NCBI GenBank assembly: GCA_900767955.1
Contig: CAAGBC010000046.1
Span: 27,071 to 91,070, forward strand
Length of the DNA stretch: 64,000 bases
Reading direction: 5' to 3'
Source: Spirochaetia bacterium
GTDB lineage: Bacteria > Spirochaetota > Spirochaetia > Treponematales > Treponemataceae
Positions 50,307 through 59,110 of this stretch are shown piece by piece (positions within the stretch are counted from its first letter, which is position 1; each line of letters opens with the position of its first letter). The position numbers were made by a program, and so were the translations under genes. The notes under the pieces are model-generated. The model was given only the letters and a program-made list of their open reading frames with translations, did no database searches and was not told the DNA's origin.

Positions 50307-51557
50307 ATGAGATATAGCATCTTTGAATATTCACAAGAAAAATTAGTTTCTCTCAATCTAGATGTAGTAGATGCACTGCTACTCAATTGGTTTGCCAATT
50401 TCTTTTGTAGCAAAATGGAGAAACAAATATTCAAAGATGCAAATGGAAATGCTAAAATTTATGGATGGGTTAAAATATCCAAAATTATTGAAGATTTACC
50501 AGTTCTAGGTATTACTAGCGAAAAAGGTATAAGACTTCGATTTGATGCTTTTGTAGACAAAGGAATTCTTGACCGAGAAACAATAAATACTCAAAAAGGT
50601 AAAAAATCATATTACAGAACAACATCTGTTTATGATTCATTAATTAATACTGTTGCATTAGAAAAAACACAAGAAGAACCTGCTAAAACAAATACAAATA
50701 CAACAGAAACTTCGCAAAGGAACTGTAGTTCCCTTGCGAAAAAATCTACAGGCGAAAAACAAGAAACAATTTCGCATGAGTCGTTTTTTACCTTTGCGGA
50801 AAATCAGGAGACAGAAACCTGTAAAAAAAATCCGCAAAGGAACTGTAGTTCCCTTGCGGAAGGGAAAAATTTTACCTTTGCGCAAGGGAACTGTACTTCC
50901 TTTGGTTTAAACAATTCTTTAAATAATGATTCTTTAAATAAAGATTCTTCTGCTATTGATAAAAATAACAACAAAAATAATTCAGAAGAAGATTTTTTAA
51001 TATTAAAAATTAACGAATTGTTTAATAATTCAATTAATTTCTCTAAAAACTTAAGTTCTAAACTGTTAGATTCACTTTCGAAATCAAATATACAAAGTTC
51101 TGATTATGAAAATTATATTATCTGGGCATTTGATTATTTGAAACAGCATTGTAAAAACAAAGAAGACTTTCCTGGATATTTTTACAAATCAATTTCAGAA
51201 ACTGCTTTAATTTATAAATTTTTAATCTTCTCTGAAGAAAAAATTAAAAAAGAAAAACTTAGACAAGAAGCAGAAATCACATGTCCAATATGCGGAAATA
51301 TACACAATCGATTTGTAAAATGTCCCGTTTGCCATAATTATTATTTAGATTTAGTAAATAGCTCAGAAACAGAAATAAACAAACTTAAAAAGATTTTTAA
51401 TCTGCCAAAAGAGCAAAAGATTAATTATGAAAACGAAATAAAAACTCTAATTCAAAAATTTCCTCTTTGCAAAACTGCTATCAATAATGAACTCAAAAAA
51501 GATATGGAATTGGAGATTTTGAAAATTGAAAAAAAATACAACATTGCTGGAGGATAA
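50307..51557 (+). CDS. replication-initiator-like protein
   Basis: 416 aa. Residues 1-115 form a winged-helix domain (DVVDALLLNWFANFF, TSEKGIRLRFDAFVDKGIL) like phage replisome organisers. Residues 130-235 are a low-complexity linker containing a repeated QRNCSSLA peptide encoded by palindromic DNA. The C-terminal part holds a helical DnaD/DnaB-like region (about 235-330) and a CPICG...CPVCH zinc site (about 325-345). Order and position after parAB match phage/plasmid replication genes with an internal origin. The family name is not certain. Confidence 0.65.
   Translation: MRYSIFEYSQEKLVSLNLDVVDALLLNWFANFFCSKMEKQIFKDANGNAKIYGWVKISKIIEDLPVLGITSEKGIRLRFDAFVDKGILDRETINTQKGKKSYYRTTSVYDSLINTVALEKTQEEPAKTNTNTTETSQRNCSSLAKKSTGEKQETISHESFFTFAENQETETCKKNPQRNCSSLAEGKNFTFAQGNCTSFGLNNSLNNDSLNKDSSAIDKNNNKNNSEEDFLILKINELFNNSINFSKNLSSKLLDSLSKSNIQSSDYENYIIWAFDYLKQHCKNKEDFPGYFYKSISETALIYKFLIFSEEKIKKEKLRQEAEITCPICGNIHNRFVKCPVCHNYYLDLVNSSETEINKLKKIFNLPKEQKINYENEIKTLIQKFPLCKTAINNELKKDMELEILKIEKKYNIAGG
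50711..50905 (+). other. origin candidate: palindromic repeats inside the replication gene
   Basis: Two 30-bp near-palindromes built on CGCAAAGGAACT and AGTTCCCTTGCG (50711-50740 and 50831-50860), 120 bp apart, and a degenerate third (50881-50905). The outer bases change together: TTCGC...GCGAA in the first, TCCGC...GCGGA in the second, so dyad symmetry is kept while the encoded flanking residues change (S/K versus P/E). That is expected of DNA or RNA structure under selection rather than of protein constraint. Phage lambda has its origin inside its O gene linker in the same way. Confidence 0.5.
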
Positions 51558-51767
51558 TTGAAAAAATACAAAAAGATTATTGATTTTTTTTCATCGGAAA
51601 ATAAATCCTTTTCTGATGAAAAAGAAGAAGATTTAATTTTTACAAGGATTAAGTCTTTTATTTTTAATTTTAGCAAGCAAACAATTAAATACAAAATTGT
51701 ATGGATTGTTAGAATTTTGTGTTGGTTATTATTCATCATATTAGGAATAATTGGAACTTTTTTATAA
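51558..51767 (+). CDS. small single-pass membrane protein
   Basis: 69 aa. Starts with TTG, immediately after the TAA of the previous gene, with GGAGGAT as the ribosome site overlapping that stop, so translation is coupled. Charged N-terminal 40 residues and one C-terminal membrane helix (about 48-68). Not recognised. Confidence 0.55.
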   Translation: MKKYKKIIDFFSSENKSFSDEKEEDLIFTRIKSFIFNFSKQTIKYKIVWIVRILCWLLFIILGIIGTFL

Positions 51768-51785
51768 TTTTAGGAGAAAAAAAAA

Positions 51786-52250
51786 ATGAACGATTTAAAT
51801 CACTTAACAATTTGTGGAACACTTATCAATGATTCAGTATTCAATATTTCTGAAAAAAATATTAAATACACATCTTTTACCATTGTCACTAACCGAGCAA
51901 GAAAAATTGTAAATTCAGATGGAACTGTAGAATGGCAAAGTGAAGGAAGTTTTATTAATTTGTCTGTATTTGGAGACTATGCAGAAAAAATTGCAAAACA
52001 ATTAATAAAAGGAAGAAAAATTATTGTAGAAGGATATTTAAGACAGGACCGTTGGGAAAAAGATGGTAAAAAACATTCTAAATTAGGAATTACAGTTGAA
52101 AAAATACATATTCTTTATGATAAAAAATCAAAAGATGAAATTCCTGAGATAAATGAGGAAATTATAGAAGAAAATGAAGCTGATGAAGTTTATAACAATA
52201 GTTACCAATCAGAAACTTTTTCAAATGAAAACATTGAAGGATTATTTTAA
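51786..52250 (+). CDS. ssb: single-stranded DNA-binding protein
   Basis: 154 aa. OB-fold (about 1-112): FTIVTNRARK, FINLSVFGDYAEKIAKQLIKGRKIIVEG, then an acidic tail ending in NIEGLF, a degenerate form of the DDDIPF-type interaction tip. Serves replication of the element. Start has AGGAG. Confidence 0.92.
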   Translation: MNDLNHLTICGTLINDSVFNISEKNIKYTSFTIVTNRARKIVNSDGTVEWQSEGSFINLSVFGDYAEKIAKQLIKGRKIIVEGYLRQDRWEKDGKKHSKLGITVEKIHILYDKKSKDEIPEINEEIIEENEADEVYNNSYQSETFSNENIEGLF

Positions 52251-52257
52251 TTAAATT

Positions 52258-52524
52258 TTGAACTTTGAAAAATTAATAAATGACATTATTTGGTTTTGTA
52301 AAAAAAAATTAGCAAACATAATTTTTACGCTAAACAATCATTTTACTTATCTATCATTAGTCATTTTTATTTTACTTGGAAGTTTAGCCATAATCATTTG
52401 GATGAACTTTAATAAAAAGAATTTTAATTGGAAGAAAAATGCAATTATAAAGGTAATAAAATATACATTTACATTAATAAGTATAAAAATAGTTTTGTTA
52501 CTTTTAACAGGAGAATTAATATGA
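52258..52524 (+). CDS. small two-helix membrane protein
   Basis: 88 aa if started at TTG 52258 (no strong ribosome site); two hydrophobic helices (about 30-50 and 65-85). Its stop overlaps the ATG of the next gene (ATGA). Uncertain, kept for position within a tight gene string. Confidence 0.4.
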   Translation: MNFEKLINDIIWFCKKKLANIIFTLNNHFTYLSLVIFILLGSLAIIIWMNFNKKNFNWKKNAIIKVIKYTFTLISIKIVLLLLTGELI

Positions 52525-52841
52525 ATTCAGTTTCTATGCATGGAATTATCACAAGCGATGCTGAAAAAATTTTAATAAAAACAAATACAGGAGAAACACC
52601 TTTAATTATCTTTACACTATGTGATTTAGGCTTGCCTTATCAAAAAAAAGAACCTTTATCAATTGAAGTTCACTTTTTAAAAGAAGCTGCAAATCATATT
52701 TTTGATTATTTAAAAAAAGATAAAGAAGTAATTGTCTCTGGATTTCTTAAGCAACGGGTTTATCAAACAGCTGCTGGGGAAACACGCAGCAAACTCTATA
52801 TTTCTGCTGATTTTGTTACATTAGTTCCATTATTCAAATGA
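52521..52841 (+). CDS. second SSB-like OB-fold protein
   Basis: 106 aa from the ATG at 52521 (AGGAG upstream). MHGIITSDAEKI, VHFLKEAANHIFDYLKKDKEVIVSGFLKQRVYQT follow the SSB strand order, but the acidic C-terminal tip is missing, so it may be a PriB-like or specialised partner of the first SSB. Two OB-fold genes so close together is unusual. Confidence 0.7.
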   Translation: MNSVSMHGIITSDAEKILIKTNTGETPLIIFTLCDLGLPYQKKEPLSIEVHFLKEAANHIFDYLKKDKEVIVSGFLKQRVYQTAAGETRSKLYISADFVTLVPLFK

Positions 52842-52848
52842 GGTTTTT

Positions 52849-53046
52849 ATGAATATGACTATAAAATTAAAATTATCAACGGAAGAAATTAAATTAATCG
52901 CAGAGGAAATAAACAACATTGATAATTCAGAATTAATATTCTTTTTAGAAAAAATTCTAAAAGAAGCTGCAAACAGAACAAAAAACTTAAAAAAAGTTTT
53001 AGATAATTTTCAAAGAATTAATCCATTTATAGGAGAACAAAAATGA
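52849..53046 (+). CDS. small helical protein
   Basis: 65 aa, highly charged and helical (LSTEEIKLIAEEINNIDNSEL). Overlaps the next gene by 4 bp. No family recognised. Confidence 0.5.
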   Translation: MNMTIKLKLSTEEIKLIAEEINNIDNSELIFFLEKILKEAANRTKNLKKVLDNFQRINPFIGEQK

Positions 53047-53339
53047 AATCACTTAAAGTTTACCAACATCAACGTATTCTAACAAAAGAACAAAAAATTG
53101 CTGATGGAGATTACAACATTGATAATGAATTAATAATAAGAACAAAAGATGGATTTTTAGATGATGTAATTACAGAAGATGGAATAACATTACCTGCCAT
53201 AGAAGCAATCGATGGAAGTCATATTGAACATTGGAAAAAAGGTGTTCTCCATTGTGATTTTGAACCAGCTGTAATAGATATAATAGACAATTACGAAGAA
53301 TGGTGGCACAATGGAATACAAGTGCCATCTAAAAAATAA
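53043..53339 (+). CDS. small protein with MORN-like 'HWKKG / EEWWHNG' repeats
   Basis: 98 aa. Three short units with a Trp-Lys/His-x-Gly turn (IEHWKKGVLHCDFEPAVI, EEWWHNGIQV). A related protein is encoded immediately downstream. Ribosome site AGGAG before the ATG. Function unknown. Confidence 0.6.
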   Translation: MKSLKVYQHQRILTKEQKIADGDYNIDNELIIRTKDGFLDDVITEDGITLPAIEAIDGSHIEHWKKGVLHCDFEPAVIDIIDNYEEWWHNGIQVPSKK

Positions 53340-53358
53340 AAATTACAGGAGCAGTCTT

Positions 53359-53739
53359 ATGACAGAAGTAGAAATTACAAAATTTAGAAACGATTGTGAA
53401 CAGAACAAATTATATTTAGAATCATCTTCCGTTCATAAACACTTCCAACATGTTCAATTTGGTATCAATGAAATTGAATTAAATGGTCAGCAATGTAGAA
53501 CAGAAGATATTAATGGAAATATGATTCCTGTTATTTATAATTTTAAAAACGGTTATATCCACAACGAAGAGGACCTTCCTGCAGTAGAATATCCAATGCA
53601 TTGGGAATATTGGAAGGACGGTTTAATCGTAAAAGTTGTTGATATGGGTGGAGATACAGAAGAATACTGGGAAAATGGAGTTCCCGTAAAAATTGAAAAA
53701 AATCTAGCCGAACGTCGAAATAATGGCGAAAACATCTAA
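53359..53739 (+). CDS. paralogue of the preceding MORN-like protein
   Basis: 126 aa from the ATG at 53359 (AGGAG upstream; a longer frame to 53311 overlaps the previous gene). WEYWKDGLIVK, EEYWENGVPVKIE and LPAVEYP echo the upstream protein, so this looks like a tandem duplication in the element. Confidence 0.65.
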   Translation: MTEVEITKFRNDCEQNKLYLESSSVHKHFQHVQFGINEIELNGQQCRTEDINGNMIPVIYNFKNGYIHNEEDLPAVEYPMHWEYWKDGLIVKVVDMGGDTEEYWENGVPVKIEKNLAERRNNGENI

Positions 53740-53754
53740 CAAAAAGGAATACAG

Positions 53755-54624
53755 ATGGCACTTATTAATACAGAAAAACCAGTACAAAAAAACGAAAAAA
53801 TATCTGAAAATATAGTAACCGTTAGTCAAGCAACTGCTGAAAATTTCATTATGTCATTACAAGATAGCATTAATGAAATCGAGGAATTCAAGGAATATGT
53901 TTCTACAAAATTAAATAACAAGTTTTCAGAATTAGAAAGATTTGAAAATGAAACTATAAATTTATTTAATTCATTGTTGGACTCAACTAAGGAATTGTCT
54001 ACAAAAATTACTACAAAAGAATCTTATTCTGATTATTTGGAAGAACAAATAAAAAACAGAGATTTATCAAAGCAAGTAATTTTGCTACAACAATGCTTAA
54101 ATAAAGAAAAAGCAGAAGTATCTATATTCGTTCAAGAAATATCGGAAACTATTAATACATCCGTAATTAATATAGAAAGTAAGATTTCTGAATTAAGAAA
54201 TGTAAACGATATAATAGAAGAAAATGTAAAAAAAATAGAAGAAAAGTTTTCATCTAATTATGAATCAATAACAAAAAAAACAATAGAACAATTAGAAGAA
54301 TTTGAAAACAAACATGATCAATCTATTATGGACCTTAGCAAAAAACTTTTAGATGCATCTTCCAACAACGAAAATACATTTAAAGCTAAATGTGAAGAAC
54401 TTATAACAAAATATACTGAAAAATGCCAATCACATCTTAATACACTTCAAGAAACTTCAATATCATTTTTGACACAATGCAAAACACAAAATGAAAATCT
54501 TGTTAAGCAAATACCTTCCATTGAAGTTAAAAATTCTGTAAGTAAAAAAGATAAAATACTTTTTATAACTGCAGTTGTATCAATTGCTTGTTCTTTGGCA
54601 AGTCTCATTGTATTTGCAATGTAA
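53755..54624 (+). CDS. long coiled-coil protein with C-terminal membrane anchor
   Basis: 289 aa. Residues 20-260 are continuous charged heptads with few breaks; a single hydrophobic helix (about 266-288) closes the protein, so it is tail-anchored. Could be a mobilisation or structural protein; nothing more specific is visible. Confidence 0.65.
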   Translation: MALINTEKPVQKNEKISENIVTVSQATAENFIMSLQDSINEIEEFKEYVSTKLNNKFSELERFENETINLFNSLLDSTKELSTKITTKESYSDYLEEQIKNRDLSKQVILLQQCLNKEKAEVSIFVQEISETINTSVINIESKISELRNVNDIIEENVKKIEEKFSSNYESITKKTIEQLEEFENKHDQSIMDLSKKLLDASSNNENTFKAKCEELITKYTEKCQSHLNTLQETSISFLTQCKTQNENLVKQIPSIEVKNSVSKKDKILFITAVVSIACSLASLIVFAM

Positions 54625-54633
54625 AGGAAATTT

Positions 54634-54867
54634 ATGAAAAAATTAAAATGTTCAAAATGTCGATATTACAATATTCCTTATATTTTTAATAAGTATACAA
54701 ACTATTGCAAATATGCTGGGAAATATATGCTTTTAGATATTGCTTGCAGTTCATATAAAAAGCCATTAACTTTTTTTCAAAAAATAATGCGAAAAGAATT
54801 TATATATGTGAGTCCAAGTCTAGTCGAAATGCAGGTGATTACAGATAAAAAGGAAAACTTAAAATGA
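54634..54867 (+). CDS. small Cys-rich protein
   Basis: 77 aa. CSKCRYYN at the N-terminus and two further cysteines (CKYAG, IACSS) could form a zinc site. Overlaps the next gene by 4 bp (stop TGA overlaps ATG). Confidence 0.55.
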   Translation: MKKLKCSKCRYYNIPYIFNKYTNYCKYAGKYMLLDIACSSYKKPLTFFQKIMRKEFIYVSPSLVEMQVITDKKENLK

Positions 54868-55163
54868 AGAAAATAGAATCACTCTATTTTGATTTTGAAG
54901 ATACAAATTTGAATCAAAAATTTAGAATTAATATGGAAGAAATTTTTCAAGCTTTAAACTTTTTGATTTTAAGCAAACAAATTACACCAATTCCTAACTA
55001 TATATATTCAGAAATAAAAAATAAATACAATTTTTCAGAAAACAAGTGTAATTACAATTTAGAGATAATTGATACATTCGATTGGGAAAGTGAAAAAATA
55101 AGACAAGAACAATTTTTAAAAGAGGAAGCCAATTATGAAAAATGGAAGAAACAAAATTGTTAA
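54864..55163 (+). CDS. hypothetical protein
   Basis: 99 aa, acidic/aromatic (LYFDFEDTNLNQ). The 3' end overlaps the next gene by 29 bp. No recognised domain. Confidence 0.45.
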   Translation: MKKIESLYFDFEDTNLNQKFRINMEEIFQALNFLILSKQITPIPNYIYSEIKNKYNFSENKCNYNLEIIDTFDWESEKIRQEQFLKEEANYEKWKKQNC

Positions 55164-55365
55164 AGATGCAAAATTTACAGGTAGAATTGTTTATGACAAA
55201 AACCCTGACAAGACTATGTATTATTTTCAGTTTCAATGTGAAAATTACAAAGTATTTATCGGATTAGATTCAATATTCGATTATTTGTATAATGGAATTG
55301 AAAAAAAACTGTTACCAAGTAGTCTTTTTACATGGCTTGTTGATAATAATGAAATTATAGGATAA
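55135..55365 (+). CDS. hypothetical protein
   Basis: 76 aa, starting inside the previous gene in another frame; GAGGAAG lies before the ATG. Beta-rich with aromatic residues (YYFQFQCENYKVFIGLD). Not recognised. Confidence 0.45.
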   Translation: MKNGRNKIVKDAKFTGRIVYDKNPDKTMYYFQFQCENYKVFIGLDSIFDYLYNGIEKKLLPSSLFTWLVDNNEIIG

Positions 55366-55389
55366 TATTTATTTCTATAAAGGCAAACA

Positions 55390-56295
55390 ATGAAAAGATA
55401 TAAGGCTCGAGCAAACTCAAAGAAAGAATATGAAGTAACAAAAGAAGAATTTGAAATGGCGAGACTTGATAATCCATTTTTATATCAGAATGGGAAATAC
55501 TATGGAGTTTGTCCATATTGCAATAGTCCAGTACAACTTATTGGGCTAGAACATAAAATTAAATATTCTAATTATGCACAGCACACTAGAGAAAGTATTT
55601 CTAAAGTTGCAAAAAAAACAGAAAAAGCAATGTATTGTCCTGCAAATACTCATAAAAAAACAGCAAATGCAAACGAAAGAATGAAATTTGAGGACGAGGA
55701 AAACCTTCTTATAAAAGAGGATTTAGTTGAACGCTTCGATATAATAGCAAAAATTATAAATAAATACAGCGATATATATTATTCGTTTGAACAAAAGATT
55801 CAATTATTTGAAAATGCTTATAAAAGCAAAATTTGGCTTTATACGAGTTGCGACCAATCTAATATTCCATGGATTTTACTATACTGCAAGCAATCAGAGG
55901 AAATAACCCACAAACTCATTAAGAATGATTCAAAACTTTATAAATTTCTTAAAAGTAAAAAAATTAAGTTAATAGCCTCAACAAAAGCAATGAATTATTC
56001 ATTCATAGATAAAAAAGATTATAGCATAGTAAAAAACATGAGATATTCTTTTACATTTCATAAAAGATACCTTGACAGTAATGATATCTACCATGAAAGT
56101 TTATGTGCAGTTTTGAGCCGCTCAAATCAATATAATATTCCTCCAGAAGATGGATATACGGAATATTTCAGAGAAAAAATAGAAATCGACCACCAAGAAT
56201 TTTACAACAAGATAAACTTTTACAATAAAAAAAAACTAAGGGATGAAAAAATGCTTTCAAAAATAAAAGAATTTGTAAGGCAGTATGAAAAGTAA
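55390..56295 (+). CDS. zinc-binding protein of unknown function
   Basis: 301 aa. GVCPYCNSPVQL (about 39-50) and a later CPANTHKK are a plausible zinc site, like nuclease or primase zinc modules; the C-terminal half is charged and mixed. Ribosome site AAAGGC. Last gene of the plus-strand string that begins at parA. Confidence 0.5.
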   Translation: MKRYKARANSKKEYEVTKEEFEMARLDNPFLYQNGKYYGVCPYCNSPVQLIGLEHKIKYSNYAQHTRESISKVAKKTEKAMYCPANTHKKTANANERMKFEDEENLLIKEDLVERFDIIAKIINKYSDIYYSFEQKIQLFENAYKSKIWLYTSCDQSNIPWILLYCKQSEEITHKLIKNDSKLYKFLKSKKIKLIASTKAMNYSFIDKKDYSIVKNMRYSFTFHKRYLDSNDIYHESLCAVLSRSNQYNIPPEDGYTEYFREKIEIDHQEFYNKINFYNKKKLRDEKMLSKIKEFVRQYEK

Positions 56296-56353
56296 TACAG
56301 ACACAATTGCAAATACTAAAAAATAAGTTTTTATATACAATCAGAATTAAATA

Positions 56354-56362
56354 TGTTATATT
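56354..56362 (+). promoter_or_regulatory. extended -10 promoter of the DUF4160/DUF2442 pair
   Basis: TGTTATATT (TG-N-TATATT) about 20 bp before the ATG, with a GGAG ribosome site between. Confidence 0.5.
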
Positions 56363-56382
56363 TTAACAAAAGGAGAAACATA

Positions 56383-56640
56383 ATGCCTTGTATTTCAAGT
56401 TTTTACGGACTTTTAATTTATATGTATGGTGATGATCATAATCCACCTCATTTTCACATAAATTTTGGAGGTGAATGGTCTATTTGTGATTTAGACGGAA
56501 ACATAACTGAAGGAAAATTACCTACTTCAAAACAAAAATTAGTATCTGCGTGGGCTGAAATACACCATGATGAATTACTTGCAAACTGGGAACTTGCAAA
56601 AAATAAAGAAAATCTTGTAAAAATAATGCCTTTGCAATAG
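56383..56640 (+). CDS. DUF4160 protein (toxin-like partner)
   Basis: 85 aa from the ATG at 56383 (GGAG upstream). MPCISSFYGLLIYMYGDDHNPPHFHINFGG is the family signature, including PPHFH. DUF4160 is usually encoded next to DUF2442 and the pair behaves like a toxin-antitoxin module in genome surveys. 14 bp precede the partner. Confidence 0.88.
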   Translation: MPCISSFYGLLIYMYGDDHNPPHFHINFGGEWSICDLDGNITEGKLPTSKQKLVSAWAEIHHDELLANWELAKNKENLVKIMPLQ

Positions 56641-56654
56641 TTAGGAGGGACAAA

Positions 56655-56912
56655 ATGAACGCATTATGGACCGTAAAAAATGTGAAACCTTTAGAAAATT
56701 ATAAATTACTTATCACTTTTGAACAAAACATCAAAAAAGTTTTTGACATGAAACCTTATTTGAATTATCCAATGTACAAACCTCTTGAAGATATTTCCCT
56801 ATTTAATTCTGTATGTACGAATGGTCAAACAGCCTTTTGGAATGATGAAATTGACATTGCACCTGAAACTCTTTATGAAAACGGAACTTTATACAACTCT
56901 AACAATCTATAA
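56655..56912 (+). CDS. DUF2442 protein (antitoxin-like partner)
   Basis: 85 aa. V-K-x-L-E-N-Y-K-L-L-I-T-F pattern, then FDMKPYL and FWNDEIDIAPETLYENG, typical of DUF2442. Ribosome site AGGAGG. A stability module for the element is a reasonable inference. Confidence 0.88.
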   Translation: MNALWTVKNVKPLENYKLLITFEQNIKKVFDMKPYLNYPMYKPLEDISLFNSVCTNGQTAFWNDEIDIAPETLYENGTLYNSNNL

Positions 56913-56932
56913 GTCATAAATTTAATCCTTAT

Positions 56933-59092
56933 TTAATACGAAATATCCATAGAAACTTTGTTTCGTTTTTCTTGCTTTTGAGTATTAACTTTATATTTTT
57001 CATAGGAAGCTAAAACTGTATCTAATGGAATTTCAACAAAAGATTTATTTGAATCCATTAATGTAATACAATTTCCTTCTTTTGAAGAGGATATTATTTT
57101 TAACTCGTCAAATGTAATATTTTCACTTCCTTTTCCAAATAATTTATCAGATTTTATATTTACATTTTTTAAGGTATCACCAATTTTTAAGTTATGCTCT
57201 TTACTTACCAAGTTTCCATTAGTAGAAATTGTATCGTAAAATGGTCTAGCAATAACTTTTTCTGGAACTTTAATTTTAATATATTCTTCATTTAATGGAA
57301 CTTCTTTAATTGCTTCATGATAAATGTCAACGATGACTTCATTTAGTGTTTTTCCGTTTGCCATTTTTTGTAATAAACTTTTAGTTTTATTTTTTTCTTC
57401 AACAGACATTCGTGAAATAATACCTTTTGCAATTTCTAAAGCATTACATGGAGAATTTGCTTCTTTTCTGCAATACACAGATAAATTATGCTTAAAATTA
57501 TAAGCTGTATTATCACGCTGCTTAAAATAATCATTATATTGTGTTTCTAATAATTTATTATAAGCAGGATCATCGTCTGTAAAACTTTGAGCTTTTTCTT
57601 GGAAAGTATTACTCATTAATTCGTTATAAGTTTCTTCTGTAATATTCAACCTCTGACTTCCATCTTCTGATTGTAACAAATAAGAATGAGAAGTGGGATC
57701 ATAACTTTCTATAATTAAATTTGAATAAGTTTTAAGTCCATGCTGAGTAATTATTGCAAATTCAGGAACTTTTGTTTCCCCATAAATGATATTTTTTTCA
57801 ATCTTTTGAGATTCTTCCAATGCTGAAATATGGTAATATTTAGTCTGAACAAAATCAGTTTTACCATTATTTTCCACTGGAATATTAAGAAAAACAAAAG
57901 GTTGATCAGATTTTATTTTACAGCCCTGAGCAACAGCTTCTGCATCATTTATCAAAACAAATTCTTCTTCAGGATTTACAAGTCCTTTTTCAATTAGTTC
58001 ATGCTGAAAATCTTGAGAAAGTTTTATATTACCACCAGTAAATTTATTACCCAAAATAGATTTTATTTCTCCACATACAACAGATATTTCAGGCTTTATA
58101 TCTTTTGGAGATTTTTCAACAGATTCTTCAGGATTTTCTGTTTGTGAATTATCTATTGTTTCTGTGTACTTTTGGATTTTTTTAAGTTCATTTGCAACAA
58201 AAGATTTTTCAGGCTCACCGTTTTCTGTAAGAGGACAAAGAATATTATCATTGACAAGAACTGTTTTTTCGAGTATACTTTGTAGTGTTCCTTGTTGACG
58301 AGCAGGCTTTTGAGCCAAATTTGTTAGAAAAGCTTGTCCGAGGAATTTTTTTTGCTCAGTGACTTCATGTAAATAAAATCTTGTTTCATTTTTATTTTTC
58401 TTCAATACTACTTCACAAATATAGTCTTCATCTTTTATTTTTATTGGAGCAGCAACAACATAAGAGTTATAACCTCGTTCTTTATGATTTTCGTCTATAT
58501 CAAGAATAACTCCTTTGTTAATTACATCTTTTACACTTGCATATGCAATAGCTTTTAATCTTCCCATTCCATGAGCAAGACTATCTTCCACACCCTTTTT
58601 ATCTAAAACCACTTTACCAAAAAAAGGTGAAACAACAACATTATTTTCATTATTGAAATATTCTTCAACTTGTTCTGTTAAAGTCATATCTTCTTTTCTT
58701 GAAAATTCATCACCTGTTAGTTCTATAGCATAATTCTTACTTAATAAATAATCTTTTTTTATTTTTGATTCCCAATCTCCAAATTGTTTTTTGAACTCAT
58801 CACTTCTTGCAAAACTCCATTCTTTATAATTTAATTTTGAATTCTGACCAAATGGTGTTTTTAGAGCTTCTATATTTCTTCGCATTTCTTGAAAATCATT
58901 TTCTGTCATAATTCGATATTCATTATCAGGATTTGATTCTTGTAAATCTTTTAATAGATTATTTACTTTTTCAAGATTATATGTTTCATAATCACTTAAA
59001 TAATCCCCACCAACAAAAATAGCGTTTTTATAACTACTTGCTAATACTGTAATTTCTCCATTTCTTTCTTGTGTAATTACATAATTTTCCAT
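56933..59092 (-). CDS. large multidomain protein with polyvalent-protein-associated domain
   Basis: 719 aa. Residues about 150-245 (VVVSPFFGKVVLDKKGVEDSLAH, through NSYVVAAPIKIKDEDYICEVVLKK) match the pattern of large-polyvalent-protein domain 3 that decorates proteins of conjugative elements and phages. Other parts are unassigned. 18 bp downstream of the helicase-JAB gene, likely co-transcribed. Such proteins travel with DNA or counter host defence. Confidence 0.6.
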   Translation of the reverse strand: MENYVITQERNGEITVLASSYKNAIFVGGDYLSDYETYNLEKVNNLLKDLQESNPDNEYRIMTENDFQEMRRNIEALKTPFGQNSKLNYKEWSFARSDEFKKQFGDWESKIKKDYLLSKNYAIELTGDEFSRKEDMTLTEQVEEYFNNENNVVVSPFFGKVVLDKKGVEDSLAHGMGRLKAIAYASVKDVINKGVILDIDENHKERGYNSYVVAAPIKIKDEDYICEVVLKKNKNETRFYLHEVTEQKKFLGQAFLTNLAQKPARQQGTLQSILEKTVLVNDNILCPLTENGEPEKSFVANELKKIQKYTETIDNSQTENPEESVEKSPKDIKPEISVVCGEIKSILGNKFTGGNIKLSQDFQHELIEKGLVNPEEEFVLINDAEAVAQGCKIKSDQPFVFLNIPVENNGKTDFVQTKYYHISALEESQKIEKNIIYGETKVPEFAIITQHGLKTYSNLIIESYDPTSHSYLLQSEDGSQRLNITEETYNELMSNTFQEKAQSFTDDDPAYNKLLETQYNDYFKQRDNTAYNFKHNLSVYCRKEANSPCNALEIAKGIISRMSVEEKNKTKSLLQKMANGKTLNEVIVDIYHEAIKEVPLNEEYIKIKVPEKVIARPFYDTISTNGNLVSKEHNLKIGDTLKNVNIKSDKLFGKGSENITFDELKIISSSKEGNCITLMDSNKSFVEIPLDTVLASYEKYKVNTQKQEKRNKVSMDISY

Positions 59093-59110
59093 AATCTTAA
59101 ACTCCTTTTA

